DNA of 64,000 nucleotides from Cyanodermella asteris (taxonomy: Eukaryota > Ascomycota > Lecanoromycetes > Ostropales > Stictidaceae): NCBI GenBank assembly GCA_900618795.1, contig UYJD01000004.1:1824726-1888725 (forward strand), written 5' to 3'. How positions within the stretch are numbered: the first letter of the stretch is position 1; every line of letters starts with the position of its first letter. Of the stretch, positions 10,264-20,588 are shown piece after piece. A model generated the notes under the pieces. It did no database searches. It worked only from the letters and a program-made list of their open reading frames with translations, and was not told where the DNA came from. The translations under genes and the position numbers were made by a program.

Positions 10264-12514
10264 ATGGACCGACCCAACAGTGATGCTGGGTCATCCGGTC
10301 AGCTCGAGCCGGCGTTGCTCATTGGTACCTTTGACGAGATTAGCGCCAATGAAGTCTCCCTCCAAGATCGATACCGACTGGCAAGATTGGGAAAGAAGGA
10401 AGCGTTGAAGGTAAGTCGGGTCGCATGAAGCAGGAATTCCCATCAACCGTGCTGAATTATACAGAGGCGCTTTGGGTTTCTCTCGCTGTTCGGCTTCAGT
10501 TGTACAATATTGGCCACCTGGGAGACAGGTCTTGCGTGAGTAAAGTCTTGTGACAAGTTCTTGGCCGGTGGACACGATTGCCTGACTCATGCTTACAGTC
10601 TCTTTCAGCAAGCCTTTGAAAAGTAAGTACCGAAGCCTAGCCCTTCCGAAATTGTTCGAGTACTGACGTGCTTCAGCGGCGGCCCGGCAGGTGTCGCATG
10701 GGGTTTCCCGATTGCATGGGCTTGTTCCATGTCGGTCTACATGTGTCTCGCTGAAATGGCTTCCATGTACGTTCGAGTGCTCTACAGGACTCACGAGCCC
10801 GACCTGACCACATAACAGAGCGCCAATTGCAGGTGGGCAGTATTTCTGGGTCTCGATTCTGGCCCCTAAAAGGTGGAAACGATTCTTGAGTTACATAACG
10901 GGTGAGTCATTTTCGTTGCATATGACTCGGGATAGAATGCTAGAATAGGTTCCAGGTTGGTTGACTTCCATGGCCTGGGTCGCAACGCTGGCCACGGGTG
11001 CGCTGTTCGTCGGGACGATTGTTCAGGGTCTGATTGTCCTTAATCATCCCGAATACGAAGCAAAGAACTGGCAGGGAACGCTCTTGACATGGTCTGTCAT
11101 CGCCGTCGCTGTTTTTATCAACATATTCCTTGCCGGCCTTCTACCATTTCTCGAGGGAGTGATCCTTCTCCTACACGTTCTGGGCTTTGTGGCGACTCTG
11201 ATCACAGTGGTATATTTGTCGCCCCATGTTCCTGCCAGTCAGGTATTTCTCACGTCCTTGAATTCGGGTGGATGGCCAACCCAAGGCCTAGCGTACTGCG
11301 TGGGTTTTATCGGCAATGTCGCGACATTCGTGGGTGAGTAGACTGATTCTGAGAAAGCAATGCCGATGCTGATAGTAAAACTCAAGGTGCTGATGCGGCC
11401 GTACACGTAAGTAGAAACCATTGCGTCCACAATTGAGCAGATCAAGTAGAGCTGACGAAGCCTGACAGATGTCCGAGGAGATTGAGGACGCTGCCAAGAA
11501 CGTTCCGCGTGCGATGTTCACCACCATGGTTCTGAACGGCAGCACTGGCTGGGCCATGATGATCGTTTTGCTCTTCGCCATCACTGACCCCGAGTCGGTA
11601 CTGGTGAGTCGTGACGTTGCTTCGCTAAATTGGCATCCGCTGATACACGAGCAGGCGTCCCCTACCGGATTTCCTTTCATCCAGGTCTTCTATGACAGCA
11701 CTGGTTTAATGGGCGCCAATGCCTTGACGATAGTATTGATCATTCTTCTTTGGTGCGCGGTCACTGGATTTCTTGCCACTGCCAGCCGAATGACTTGGTC
11801 CTTTGCTCGTGATAAAGGTCTGCCCTTCCACCGCCTCATCAGCCAGGTACGCCACTTCCCGTGCTCGCGTCTCCTTCTGCAGCAATCACCGACGCCCGGA
11901 TCACGCTCAAGAAATTGTGCTCACATCTCTTACAGGTTCAAGCCACGACTAGGGTGCCGGTATATGCTGTTCTCTTGGTCACCGCTATACCGGTTCTTCT
12001 TGCGCTCATATATATCGGATCTTCCGTGGCTTATAATGATGTCGTCTCACTTTCTGTTTCTGGCCTGTACTTCTCATATCTGATACCCTGCTCGCTGCTT
12101 CTGTGGCGGAGAACAACTGGACAGATCAAGCCGCACGGAACGATAAACGATGCAAGTCACATGGACACAAACTTCCATCGCAACAGGACGAATGACTCGG
12201 CAGGCCTCGACGATGTACTGTCAGATCCAGTCATAGAGTGGGGGCCTTGGCGGTTGCCCGAGCTGCTTGGAACGGTCAACAACGCATTCGCGTGCGTTTA
12301 CTGTTTGTTCGTGCTGTTTTGGGATTTTTGGCCTTCTGTTACTCCTGTTGACGCGTCAACGATGAACTACAGCTTCGCTGTAACCATTGTCGTGACTGGG
12401 TTTTCGATCGTGTACTACTTCCTATATGGCAAGGAGCAATACCGCGGCCCGCTGATCGACAAAGAAGTCAAAGGCATCGCGAATCAATATGTTGTGGTGA
12501 GACCGAGGGCATGA
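10264..12514 (+). CDS. Amino-acid/GABA/choline-type permease (APC superfamily), ten exons
   Basis: Ten exons join in frame: 10264-10410, 10465-10535, 10599-10622, 10677-10766, 10819-10901, 10956-11333, 11387-11406, 11469-11603, 11655-11846 and 11936-12514, giving 572 residues. The protein shows the APC order of the fungal GABA permease and Hnm1-like branch: RRFGFLSLFGFSCTILATWE in helix 1, GGPAGVAWGFPIAW, then APIAGGQYFWVSILAPKRW, the helix 6 stretch GFIGNVATFVGADAAVHMSEE followed by DAAKNVPRAMF, and SRMTWSFARDKGLP. About 12 membrane helices are expected. It would import a nitrogenous solute such as GABA, an amino acid or choline at the plasma membrane; the exact substrate cannot be read. Exon 7 is only 20 bp and exon 3 only 24 bp, yet both are needed to keep the conserved motifs. 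Confidence 0.9.
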
Positions 12515-13379
12515 GGAGAACGCAGCGCTCAGAAAGTTCTATGAGATGGATCGTGAATAAGGACAGGGGTTGATTTACTCGAAGGCACCTGTGCTTGTGG
12601 ATGAAGCATAGTGATCGTGAATTCTTAAACGGATCAATAATCGATATTTTGAGCCTTAAATCAATGCTTTGAGCCCCAAAAAACCATCATCGTTACCACT
12701 GCTGATGTGGATTTCCATCGCCCACGCTTGGTGGGCTCGGGATTTGAGTGGATGGAATTGGTCGCTGAATAGCGAGTCCCATTCATCGCGATGCCGCCAG
12801 CGGAGATACAAGCGGAGTGAGACATAGCTAGCTGCATTATTGCTCTGTCATGTAACCGTAGAAACAGACTTCTGTCAGCGCGCCATCGACAGGGATCAGT
12901 CTCAGGACTGAAGCGGAGTTGAGGCTCAGACTGCCACGCTAATCCCAATGAGGTAATAAAACATATGACCTCATACCTTGACTTTCCCGCCGCGATCCCA
13001 CAAACTTCGACGAGACCGTGCTTTCAGCAGCTTCTTGCGAGCCTTCACACTGCCATTATTCTCTAATACTGTCTTGAACAACCACGCTCGAAAGGTCGCA
13101 TGTCAAAGGCAGGTTAGTGGTACACTTTCTGGAAGCGGGGCGATCGACAGGCGGCTGCGACTACCGGTCGATCCTCTGGGACGACATGACGCTGCTTCCC
13201 TGATTCTTGCACGCACGGCTTACGCCTGCACCAACCCACAGACTCGCACCGTTCGCACCTGATGTTGGCTGCTTTTTTCTTCTTACACAAATGCTTGCTG
13301 GCTGGATCTCTAACAGAAGATCACATCGCTTCAGCCGCAGCGTGGCTCCCGGACCTTCTCTCGACCGCCGTCCGACACT
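12515..13379. other. Intergenic region upstream of the mug190-like gene
   Basis: The region holds about 865 bp of 3' sequence of the permease and the promoter and leader of the next gene. No coding frame or repeat stands out. Confidence 0.5.
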
Positions 13380-16300
13380 ATGAACGAGCAGGATTATGAG
13401 TACGAGCAGCCTGAACGCCGGCCAGGTCAAGGTCCATACACCAAGAGACATCCTGTCCCAACAGTGCAAAAGTATAACAAGGAGCAGCAAGAACGAAAAG
13501 AGCTCGAGCAGGATGACAGCTCCGATAATGACGGCGCACTCGACAAGATCAAGCAGAAGCTGCATCTAGGAAGCTCCGGCTCGGTTGATAGGTCACCTCC
13601 CTATGAAGGTGTGAATCGCAACGAAGTTGCACCTCCACCACCGGAGGGCGAAGCGAAACAGGAGACTGATCAATGGGAGGGCCAGCAGGATTCTGAGCAC
13701 TCCTCCAACCAACGACAACCGCAAAAGAATGGTAATGATAAGGTTGACGATGGCCCGAAAGACACTACTGAGGCAGATGTTGCGACGGGCGATGCACGAC
13801 AGAAACGAAAGGCTATGAAGAAACGAAACCCCAAAGGCACCAGAGAAGTGACCGATCCAGTGACGCATTTACCTGTCGCTATTCATGATTTTACGAACAA
13901 GCAACTTGACGCTACGCCTGAGAATTTTGGTGCGCCAGGCTCTCACCCAACATCTGATACGAGCAACAACAAATCCGAGGAAGACATCGAAAAGGAAAGA
14001 CGGGAGATTGCAGAGGGAGACAGAGGCACTCGCCGAGTGTTTCCTCCTCCCAGCTTCAATGCTGTCCGAGAGGACGTTATCAGAGTCACTCGGCAGGCTC
14101 TGCTCATTTGGACTGCCGGTGTCGCGGTCTTGGTCTCGATTGCCATACCCAGCGTGTGGGCCATGTCAAAGTGGCTGTCCCGCGATTACGCTTGGTACTT
14201 TGCAAGTGCACCAGGCACGATCTTGGCTATTGCTGCGCTAGGAGGATTGGCATTGTACACGTTGTTCTTGAAGACTTGGCTGCAACGACATGTGGAGGAA
14301 GTTTGGGATACAGAGGTCTGGAAGGCTGCACGCGACGAAGAAATGAAGCAGGTGGAGGCACCCGTGCCTGAATCGACACAATGGCTCAACAGATTACTAG
14401 CGTCAATATGGCCACTTGTCAACCCAGATCTGTTCACAGCTTTGGCTGACATGATCGAGGACGTGATGCAGGCATCGCTTCCCAGATTCATTCGCATGGT
14501 GGCCGTGGAAGATTTCGGACAGGGAAGTGAATCAATTCGACTCCTCGGCGTCAGATGGCTACCAACCGGCGCTGCAGCCAAGAGCGTTGATGTCAACGGT
14601 CATATCAAGTCCAAGCAAGAGGAAGATGCAAATGACCGAAAAGTCGAAGGCCACGGACAAGTTGAGGAACATGATGACGATCCAAGTGACCAGAAGAATC
14701 AGAACAATGGCGAAAATGAGGGCGAAGCTCAGGAGCAGGATCAAGAGAACATTGCAGAGGGCCTCGAAAAGGAAGAGGGCGAATTTGTCAACCTTGAAGT
14801 CGCCTTTGCATACAAGGCCACATCATCCGACAAACGACTATCGCACAAAGCAAAGAACGCGCATCTGCTGATAAAATTCTATCTACCAGGATCCATACCC
14901 ATTCCTATCTGGGTGACGCTGCAGGGAATTGTTGGCGTCATGCGGATGAGGCTTCAGCTGACCCCCGACCCACCCTTCGTTTCGTTGGCGACGATCACTC
15001 TCATAGGGCAACCCAAGGCTGAAATGCAAGCAATTCCACTGACCAAGAAGTTCTTGAACGTTATGGATTTGCCGCTCATCTCAGGATTCGTGCAATCGTC
15101 CATAGATGCCGCCTTGGCTGAATATGTGGCTCCACGTTCCCTCACCTTGAACTTGAAAGAGATGTTGATGGGTGACGATTTTAAGAAGGACACAGTCGCG
15201 AGAGGAGTCATCATGGTCCGCATCAAGAAGGCCTACGACTTCAAACAGGCTGATGCTGGCATACCGGGCATCAAAGGTGGCTCCGCCGATCCGTACATCA
15301 CCGTCGGCTGGGCCAAGTTCGGCAAGCCAGTCTGGTCGAGCAGAGTAATCTTGGACACCATGCATCCTGTATGGGATGAGTTTGCCTTCCTCTTAGTCAC
15401 ACCAGAAGAAGTCAACGCCGGTGAGCGTCTGCGGGTACAGCTTTGGGACTCGGACAGATTTACCGCCGATGATGACACAGGTCGAATTGAGGTCGGTCTC
15501 AAGGATCTCATGCAGAACAGGAATGCCTTGAACACCTTCTGGGATCGCAAAGACGGTTTTATCGCGATGAAAGCAGCTGAAAAGATGCCCGGCACCCTGG
15601 AATGGAGTGTGGGGTACTTCCCCAAGGTCAGGCTCACCGATAAGCAAATCAAACAGCAAACGGCTCTTCCCAAAATCAGAGATCGTGATTCGCTTAAGAA
15701 GTTTGTCAACGACGAGAATGAGCACAAGATGCGAGAAGCTTCCAGGAGGAACATGACCGAAGAAATTGAACAGAACAAGGAGGCTGGCTTTGTCGAACGA
15801 GAAGTTGAGATGCTTGCATCCGCTCCACCACCAGAGGGCTACCCTACCGGAATACTGTCTATCCAGCTTCACAACATCACCGGACTGAACTTACAAGTAC
15901 TTTCCAAGTCTCGTGATGAATCGCTCAAAGACGGCGCTGAAGGTAGCGAGGTCTCGGACGATCTTCCATCTGCGTTCGCAACCGTCATCATGAACGGTCA
16001 AAAAGTCTTCAAGACTCGGACAAAGCCAAAGAACAATAAGCCGTTCTTCAATGCATCCACCGAGCGCGTGGTCAGAGACTGGAAGAGCACAGAAATCATG
16101 GTCTCCGTCCGCGATGCCAGAGTCCACGAAGACGACGCGCTGATCAGCGTGGTCTTCTTGAAGCTGGGTGATGTCTTCAAGAAACGAGCACAAATCGACG
16201 CGACGTATCCGCTGGTCGGTGGCGTCGGCTTTGGTCGTTTCAGAATCTCTTTAATGTTTCGCGCCTGTACATTACAACTTCCACGCGAGTTACTTGGATG

Positions 16301-17225
16301 GGAGTATGGTACACTCGAGATTGGCAAAGCGAAGACTAACGATCTCCCCAACGACCTCCGCTCGATGCGCATCAAGGTCAAAGGACCTATCAATAAGGGC
16401 AAGATCCACAGCTCTGGAGATCACGAATGGACGGGCAAGAATGGTAGTCATATCAGGTTGGGTACGCGTAACAGATATTCAAGCTGCATCACTCTCGAGT
16501 TCCGTAAGACGGTGTCCGGCCCTGACAAGACCGCAGCATTTGCTATATTCTGGCTCAAGGACATCTCGGACAACGACGCCAAAGTGATTGAGCTTCCTGT
16601 CTGGAAGGGTGGAAGATCCAAGGGGTTTTACAAAGCACGCACACATTGCCTCGATGAATGTGATCTTGAGCGCATTGGAGTACTGAAACTGGACATGAAG
16701 CACTGGCCAGGCCTCGGCGAATATAACCGCCCGCTCACGAAGCAGAACCGCAACATGTACGACGTCATGGAAGTTCTCGACACGGCACACGACAACCTCG
16801 AGCTTGGCGACGAAGCCACCTCCAGCGACAAAGGCCGACCAGGTCTAGGCAACGCAGACGCTTCATCCGGCGAGTCGGGCTCGGAGTCCTCGGACGCATA
16901 TGCTGAAGTCAGCGATAGCGACCACGATGATTCCGAAGCAGGATCCTTGAAAAACAGCAAACCGCCGCAGGAAGATGGAGATGGCAAGCCGCCGACGACT
17001 GCTGCCGAGCGCGAGCAAGTTGATGGGCATAGGGGTCCCATGCAACAGCTCCAGGACTTCAAAGATCATCGCAAGACGTTACATCGTCAGCAGAGGGGTG
17101 CGATGCAATGGAAGGCGCCGAGGACTGCTAAGTGGATCAAGCATAAAGGTGAGAGCGTCAAGGATAAGATTGTCGGATTGGTTGGTCATCATGATCGGGC
17201 GCCGGATGTCGAGACGGAGGTTTGA
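13380..17225 (+). CDS. mug190: mug190-like SMP/C2 lipid-transfer (tricalbin-type) protein
   Basis: A single exon encodes 1281 residues. An N-terminal 230-residue acidic, Gln-rich part is followed by two closely spaced hydrophobic segments (about residues 240-262 and 273-298) that can form an ER membrane hairpin, then an SMP-type lipid-binding region (about 325-605). The first C2 domain (about 605-740) has the Ca-binding Asp residues in SADPYITVGW and LWDSDRFTADDDTG. A second, weaker C2 domain lies at about 820-950. The C-terminus is acidic and then basic. This matches fungal proteins named after S. pombe mug190, relatives of tricalbins and extended synaptotagmins that sit at ER-plasma membrane contacts and move glycerolipids. 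A second acidic insert (near 14610-14770) interrupts the SMP region. The contact-site role is inferred from the family. Confidence 0.85.
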   Translation: MNEQDYEYEQPERRPGQGPYTKRHPVPTVQKYNKEQQERKELEQDDSSDNDGALDKIKQKLHLGSSGSVDRSPPYEGVNRNEVAPPPPEGEAKQETDQWEGQQDSEHSSNQRQPQKNGNDKVDDGPKDTTEADVATGDARQKRKAMKKRNPKGTREVTDPVTHLPVAIHDFTNKQLDATPENFGAPGSHPTSDTSNNKSEEDIEKERREIAEGDRGTRRVFPPPSFNAVREDVIRVTRQALLIWTAGVAVLVSIAIPSVWAMSKWLSRDYAWYFASAPGTILAIAALGGLALYTLFLKTWLQRHVEEVWDTEVWKAARDEEMKQVEAPVPESTQWLNRLLASIWPLVNPDLFTALADMIEDVMQASLPRFIRMVAVEDFGQGSESIRLLGVRWLPTGAAAKSVDVNGHIKSKQEEDANDRKVEGHGQVEEHDDDPSDQKNQNNGENEGEAQEQDQENIAEGLEKEEGEFVNLEVAFAYKATSSDKRLSHKAKNAHLLIKFYLPGSIPIPIWVTLQGIVGVMRMRLQLTPDPPFVSLATITLIGQPKAEMQAIPLTKKFLNVMDLPLISGFVQSSIDAALAEYVAPRSLTLNLKEMLMGDDFKKDTVARGVIMVRIKKAYDFKQADAGIPGIKGGSADPYITVGWAKFGKPVWSSRVILDTMHPVWDEFAFLLVTPEEVNAGERLRVQLWDSDRFTADDDTGRIEVGLKDLMQNRNALNTFWDRKDGFIAMKAAEKMPGTLEWSVGYFPKVRLTDKQIKQQTALPKIRDRDSLKKFVNDENEHKMREASRRNMTEEIEQNKEAGFVEREVEMLASAPPPEGYPTGILSIQLHNITGLNLQVLSKSRDESLKDGAEGSEVSDDLPSAFATVIMNGQKVFKTRTKPKNNKPFFNASTERVVRDWKSTEIMVSVRDARVHEDDALISVVFLKLGDVFKKRAQIDATYPLVGGVGFGRFRISLMFRACTLQLPRELLGWEYGTLEIGKAKTNDLPNDLRSMRIKVKGPINKGKIHSSGDHEWTGKNGSHIRLGTRNRYSSCITLEFRKTVSGPDKTAAFAIFWLKDISDNDAKVIELPVWKGGRSKGFYKARTHCLDECDLERIGVLKLDMKHWPGLGEYNRPLTKQNRNMYDVMEVLDTAHDNLELGDEATSSDKGRPGLGNADASSGESGSESSDAYAEVSDSDHDDSEAGSLKNSKPPQEDGDGKPPTTAAEREQVDGHRGPMQQLQDFKDHRKTLHRQQRGAMQWKAPRTAKWIKHKGESVKDKIVGLVGHHDRAPDVETEV

Positions 17226-17624
17226 GGAATAGGTTCTCACACATGTTGGGTTTTCATGCAAGGAGTTTTGGGCGATATGAAGACAGTTGATGCGGTGGAC
17301 ATGTCCATGAATCAATTTCGGCTCGCTTGTCTGGATTAGTGTTACATATTGGCGATGAATACCAACATGACTGTCCCATTATCTCAAAATTTGCGTTATC
17401 CAAGTGCGGACGTTTGTGTTTTTATGAGTTATATTGAGATATCTAGGTAAATACAGCTGAACCGTAGATCCCAACATCATTTATGGACAAAAGAAATCGA
17501 GGAAGCGCTCGAGGGAGTATATGTCAGCCGAGACATCCGTCTTTTGTCAAAGACGATCGTCAATGTGAGTACTGTGTCTCCTCCTACTTGAATCCCCCTT
17601 CCTCGTGCCGTGTTGGCCAGTCCT
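17226..17624. terminator. Convergent 3' region
   Basis: About 400 bp lies between two convergent stop codons (mug190-like + and secreted repeat protein -). It is AT-richer than its flanks and presumably contains both polyadenylation regions; no single signal is certain. Confidence 0.4.
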
Positions 17625-19478
17625 TTAGCAGTTGAACTTCTCGCCGCAGAGTCTGAGTCTGCGACGCTCCACCTCGTGAAGAGCGGCGGGCTCGGGAGTA
17701 CCCTCAGCCTCAGGCGCCCTCTCAGCCATAGCCCTGAGGATGATGTCGATGAGTGGCATAGTTATCCTCTTGGACTTCACCTTGCGAGAAGGCTCAATCT
17801 CGGAAATATCCTCGCCCGTGGGAATGAACTCAGTCTCAGGCGGATCGGTCAGTGCCTCAATGAAGGCGTTAACGAAGATGTCGAGGAAAGAAGCCCTCTT
17901 GGACGCCACCTCGGAAGTGGTCTCGAGCGAAGCGATCGACGGATCCACAGAGGCGAGTTCGGCGACGGGCTCCTTCTCGGACTGTAGCTCGGCAATCAAA
18001 TCACCGATGGCCTTGAGCACAATCATCTCTTTAACGGTCTTGAGCGAGGTCTCCTCGTCGGGCTTCACCTCCGGGACAGGCTCGGCCGCAGCCAGAGTCG
18101 CATTCGCGATCTCGACCACAGTGGCGATTTCGGCCGCGATCTCTTCCTTGGATTTCACTTCGGGAACAGGCTCGGCGGTGGCCTTGGCCTGGAGCACGAT
18201 CTCAATCATCGAAGCGAGCTCGCCCACAATCTGCTCCGTGGACTTTACACGCGCAGAAGCGGGCTCAGCTGCGGCGGTGGCGATAGGCTCTCCAATCGAG
18301 ACAATTTCCGAATCCCTCTTCTTGCCGCAGCCGAGACAAATAGTCGGCTCAGGCAACGGCGTCGGCCCGCAGACCGTGCCGTGGTCTTCGCAAAATTCAC
18401 GCTCCTCCACCTTGGTGACCTCTACCCCATCCTCGCGACGGCCGATTCCACCTCGTCCACCACTGCTGCCACCACCACCAAAGCGTGAGGCGCCTCCTGG
18501 GAGACTGCCCCACTGCCCGGACATTCCACCTCTCCAGGTTCCGGATCCGCCACCTCTCCATCCACCAGAGGCAGAACCCTTGGGTCCACCTTTTCCCATG
18601 TCGAAGCCGCCAGGTAGCTCACTCGATCCTTTACCCCGACCCGGGAAGGGAACGTAATTCATCTCCTGCCACAGACCAATGTGGTCTTCGCCAGTTCCCA
18701 TACCGTATGTGCTCTCCGGTTCGTACCTGAAATCATTGCCGGGTCCGCAGTTGATGCCGTGGGACTCGCAGAAGTCTTGGCGTTTCTCGACTTTATTGTC
18801 GACGGGGGCGGCGGGCGGGGCGGGCGTGGAAGGGTAGTGAGCGCCGGTGCCACGGGGAGCGTGGGCGTACGTGTGGACGACGCTGGCGATGGCGACACGA
18901 GTAGCGTTAGGCTTGGCGAAGGGGCCACGGTACAGAGTTTGCAGAGTTGTCGCCGCGGGGGCCGTCGACGCGGAAGTCGAGGTCACGGGGTGCATGGCGA
19001 ATGGCTTGCCGATGGGATCTTGCTGGACGAAGATGGGAGTGGCTTTGTTGATGTTGTACGCATACGGGACGCCGTTCTCGTCTTGCTGGAGCCAAAAGGA
19101 CTGTGTCGCCTTGGCCGGATTGTAGGCGTATAGCTTGCCGCTCTCATCCTGCTTGACTGGAAGGGGAGTCTCTTTGGCTGGGTTGTAGGCGTATAGCTTG
19201 CCGCTCTCATCCTGCTTGACTGGAAGGGGAGTCTCTTTGGCCGGGTTGTAGGCATACGGGACACCATTAGCGTCCTGTTGGACAGGAAGACTGAACGCAT
19301 CGGTTGGGACAGCGACTTTAGTTGGGTTGTGGACGTATGGGACGCCATCGGAGTCTTGCTGGACGAAGACGCCGATGACTGTAGCCTCAGCCAGCTTCTC
19401 AGGATCGACAGTATAGGCGCCATGACGAGGTGCTGCCATGACGCCGCAAAGAGCAGAAGCAATGATGAGTCCCTTCAT
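17625..19478 (-). CDS. Secreted repeat protein with dibasic cleavage sites and paired-Cys motifs
   Basis: The protein has 617 residues. A signal peptide covers about residues 1-15. Residues 35-165 hold six imperfect repeats with the core QQDxxGxPYxYNPxK; two copies are almost identical at DNA level. Residues 232-244 read KRQDFCESHGINC and residues 359-370 read EREFCEDHGTVC: two C-E-[SD]-H-G-x2-C motifs, each directly after a basic or Kex2-type site. Between them is a Gly/Trp/Arg-rich spacer. The second half is Ala/Glu/Pro-rich with a repeated AEPVPEVK motif and further KR sites (527-528, 570-571), and the protein ends LCGEKFNC. No GPI signal or membrane helix is evident. I do not recognise a named family. 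Such a layout suggests a secreted precursor cut by Kex2, but a structural cell-wall protein is equally possible. Confidence 0.8.
   Translation of the reverse strand: MKGLIIASALCGVMAAPRHGAYTVDPEKLAEATVIGVFVQQDSDGVPYVHNPTKVAVPTDAFSLPVQQDANGVPYAYNPAKETPLPVKQDESGKLYAYNPAKETPLPVKQDESGKLYAYNPAKATQSFWLQQDENGVPYAYNINKATPIFVQQDPIGKPFAMHPVTSTSASTAPAATTLQTLYRGPFAKPNATRVAIASVVHTYAHAPRGTGAHYPSTPAPPAAPVDNKVEKRQDFCESHGINCGPGNDFRYEPESTYGMGTGEDHIGLWQEMNYVPFPGRGKGSSELPGGFDMGKGGPKGSASGGWRGGGSGTWRGGMSGQWGSLPGGASRFGGGGSSGGRGGIGRREDGVEVTKVEEREFCEDHGTVCGPTPLPEPTICLGCGKKRDSEIVSIGEPIATAAAEPASARVKSTEQIVGELASMIEIVLQAKATAEPVPEVKSKEEIAAEIATVVEIANATLAAAEPVPEVKPDEETSLKTVKEMIVLKAIGDLIAELQSEKEPVAELASVDPSIASLETTSEVASKRASFLDIFVNAFIEALTDPPETEFIPTGEDISEIEPSRKVKSKRITMPLIDIILRAMAERAPEAEGTPEPAALHEVERRRLRLCGEKFNC
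19119..19244 (-). repeat. Tandem 63-bp duplication in the secreted repeat gene
   Basis: Two adjacent 63-bp units (19119-19181 and 19182-19244) differ at only two positions and encode the identical 21-residue unit with core VKQDESGKLYAYNPAKET. The other units in the gene are clearly diverged, so this copy arose recently or has been homogenised. Confidence 0.95.
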
Positions 19479-19567
19479 GTCTAAGGTATGAACGGAAGCG
19501 TGTTATGTTGGCGAGTTGAGTGAGTTGGGTGAGTTGGAGGGAAAGGTAAAAGGAAGTCATGAGCACA

Positions 19568-19575
19568 TATTTATA
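19568..19575 (-). promoter_or_regulatory. TATA box of the secreted repeat gene
   Basis: TATAAATA on the minus strand lies 90 bp upstream of the ATG at 19478, a good distance and a strong match, suggesting a regulated and potentially highly expressed gene. Confidence 0.6.
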
Positions 19576-20089
19576 GGGAGGAGAATGACCGTTGACTTGG
19601 AGTTTGCCCTAGAAAATGCAAAAAACATGGGAAACGTGAGCCAGCGGTGAGGATATAGGTCCATTGATCATCTGAACAAATCGGGGGTACCTCGCCATAT
19701 TCCCAAGGCGTCAGAGCTTGGATCGAGACGAAAGACATGGAAGCGAGCTTCGAGCGTTGAGGGGAGCAGTGGTAGTGACGATAATGACATGCAGTACCAG
19801 TGGATATGGATCCCTTTCGAAGATCCAACCAACATGCTGAGGAGAAAGCGAAAACATCAGCAGAGATATAGTCGCTAAGTGACAAGGGAACTGGGAATGA
19901 CTTTGAGATGCAGCCAACGGATCAGACATCGAGCGGCATAGTTGGATTGTCAATCGGAGGTTCTTCTCAGTGCTGTCTCAAAGCAGCATTGTTGGATGGG
20001 GTTCAGCGCCAAAGCAAGTTCGGTAGCGGGAAGCACGGCGGGAACAATGAAGTCGCTACCGGTGTTTCGTTTATACCAGCGAAATGCCC

Positions 20090-20370
20090 ATCTAAGCACC
20101 GAGTCAATTACCTAACCAAGCACCAAGTTAATTATCCGACCAAGTCCCTAGCGTAGTGCCCAACCGGAGACCTGATTAAATGCCTAATCAAGTACCAGTT
20201 GAGTATCCAGCCAAGTTCACAACCGGGTATCCAGACAAGTACTTTACCAAGAACCTGAAAAAAACTTAACCAAGTGCTCAAGTAAGTACCTAGCCATTTA
20301 CCTGAACAGGTATTCAACTAGGTACCTAGCCGAGTTCCGAACTTAGTAACCAAGTAAGTACTTAGATATG
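20090..20370. repeat. Degenerate short tandem repeat array (ACCAAGTACC-like units)
   Basis: About 280 bp is built from diverged 11-13-bp units related to ACCAAGTACCTA, often alternating with units such as AGTTAATTATCC or GGTATCCAG. Copies are too diverged for a simple microsatellite. The array ends about 220 bp before the CCT2 start codon. No open frame or known element covers it. Confidence 0.8.
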
Positions 20371-20529
20371 CGCTATCTTACACAGTAGTTAAAACGACCG
20401 TTCGGGCCAGTCACGAGGGACGCCGGGAGAATTCTTTCCCTGCCGCCTTGGCTTGGGAGCGAGCGAAGGTGGGCGGCGGAGTTACGTGCCGATGGCAGCT
20501 CGAGCTTGGCGCTTTGCGTGCATCAAAAG

Positions 20530-20537
20530 TTCCCGAA
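20530..20537 (+). promoter_or_regulatory. Possible heat-shock half-element upstream of CCT2
   Basis: TTCCCGAA, a TTCnnGAA inverted pair, lies 52 bp upstream of the CCT2 ATG. Chaperonin genes are often under heat-shock factor control, but a single pair is weak evidence and the site may be in the leader. Confidence 0.25.
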
Positions 20538-20588
20538 ATTCAGGCTGCCCGCCGCCAATGCACACGAGCTCAGTGGACGACTGCAACA

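Noticed and set aside
17740-18657. A 305-codon plus-strand frame opposite the secreted repeat gene
   Set aside because: It is a mirror of the Ala/Glu/Pro-rich and Gly-rich coding sequence on the minus strand; its Ser/Thr/Pro runs have no domain, and the minus-strand frame has a signal peptide and TATA box.
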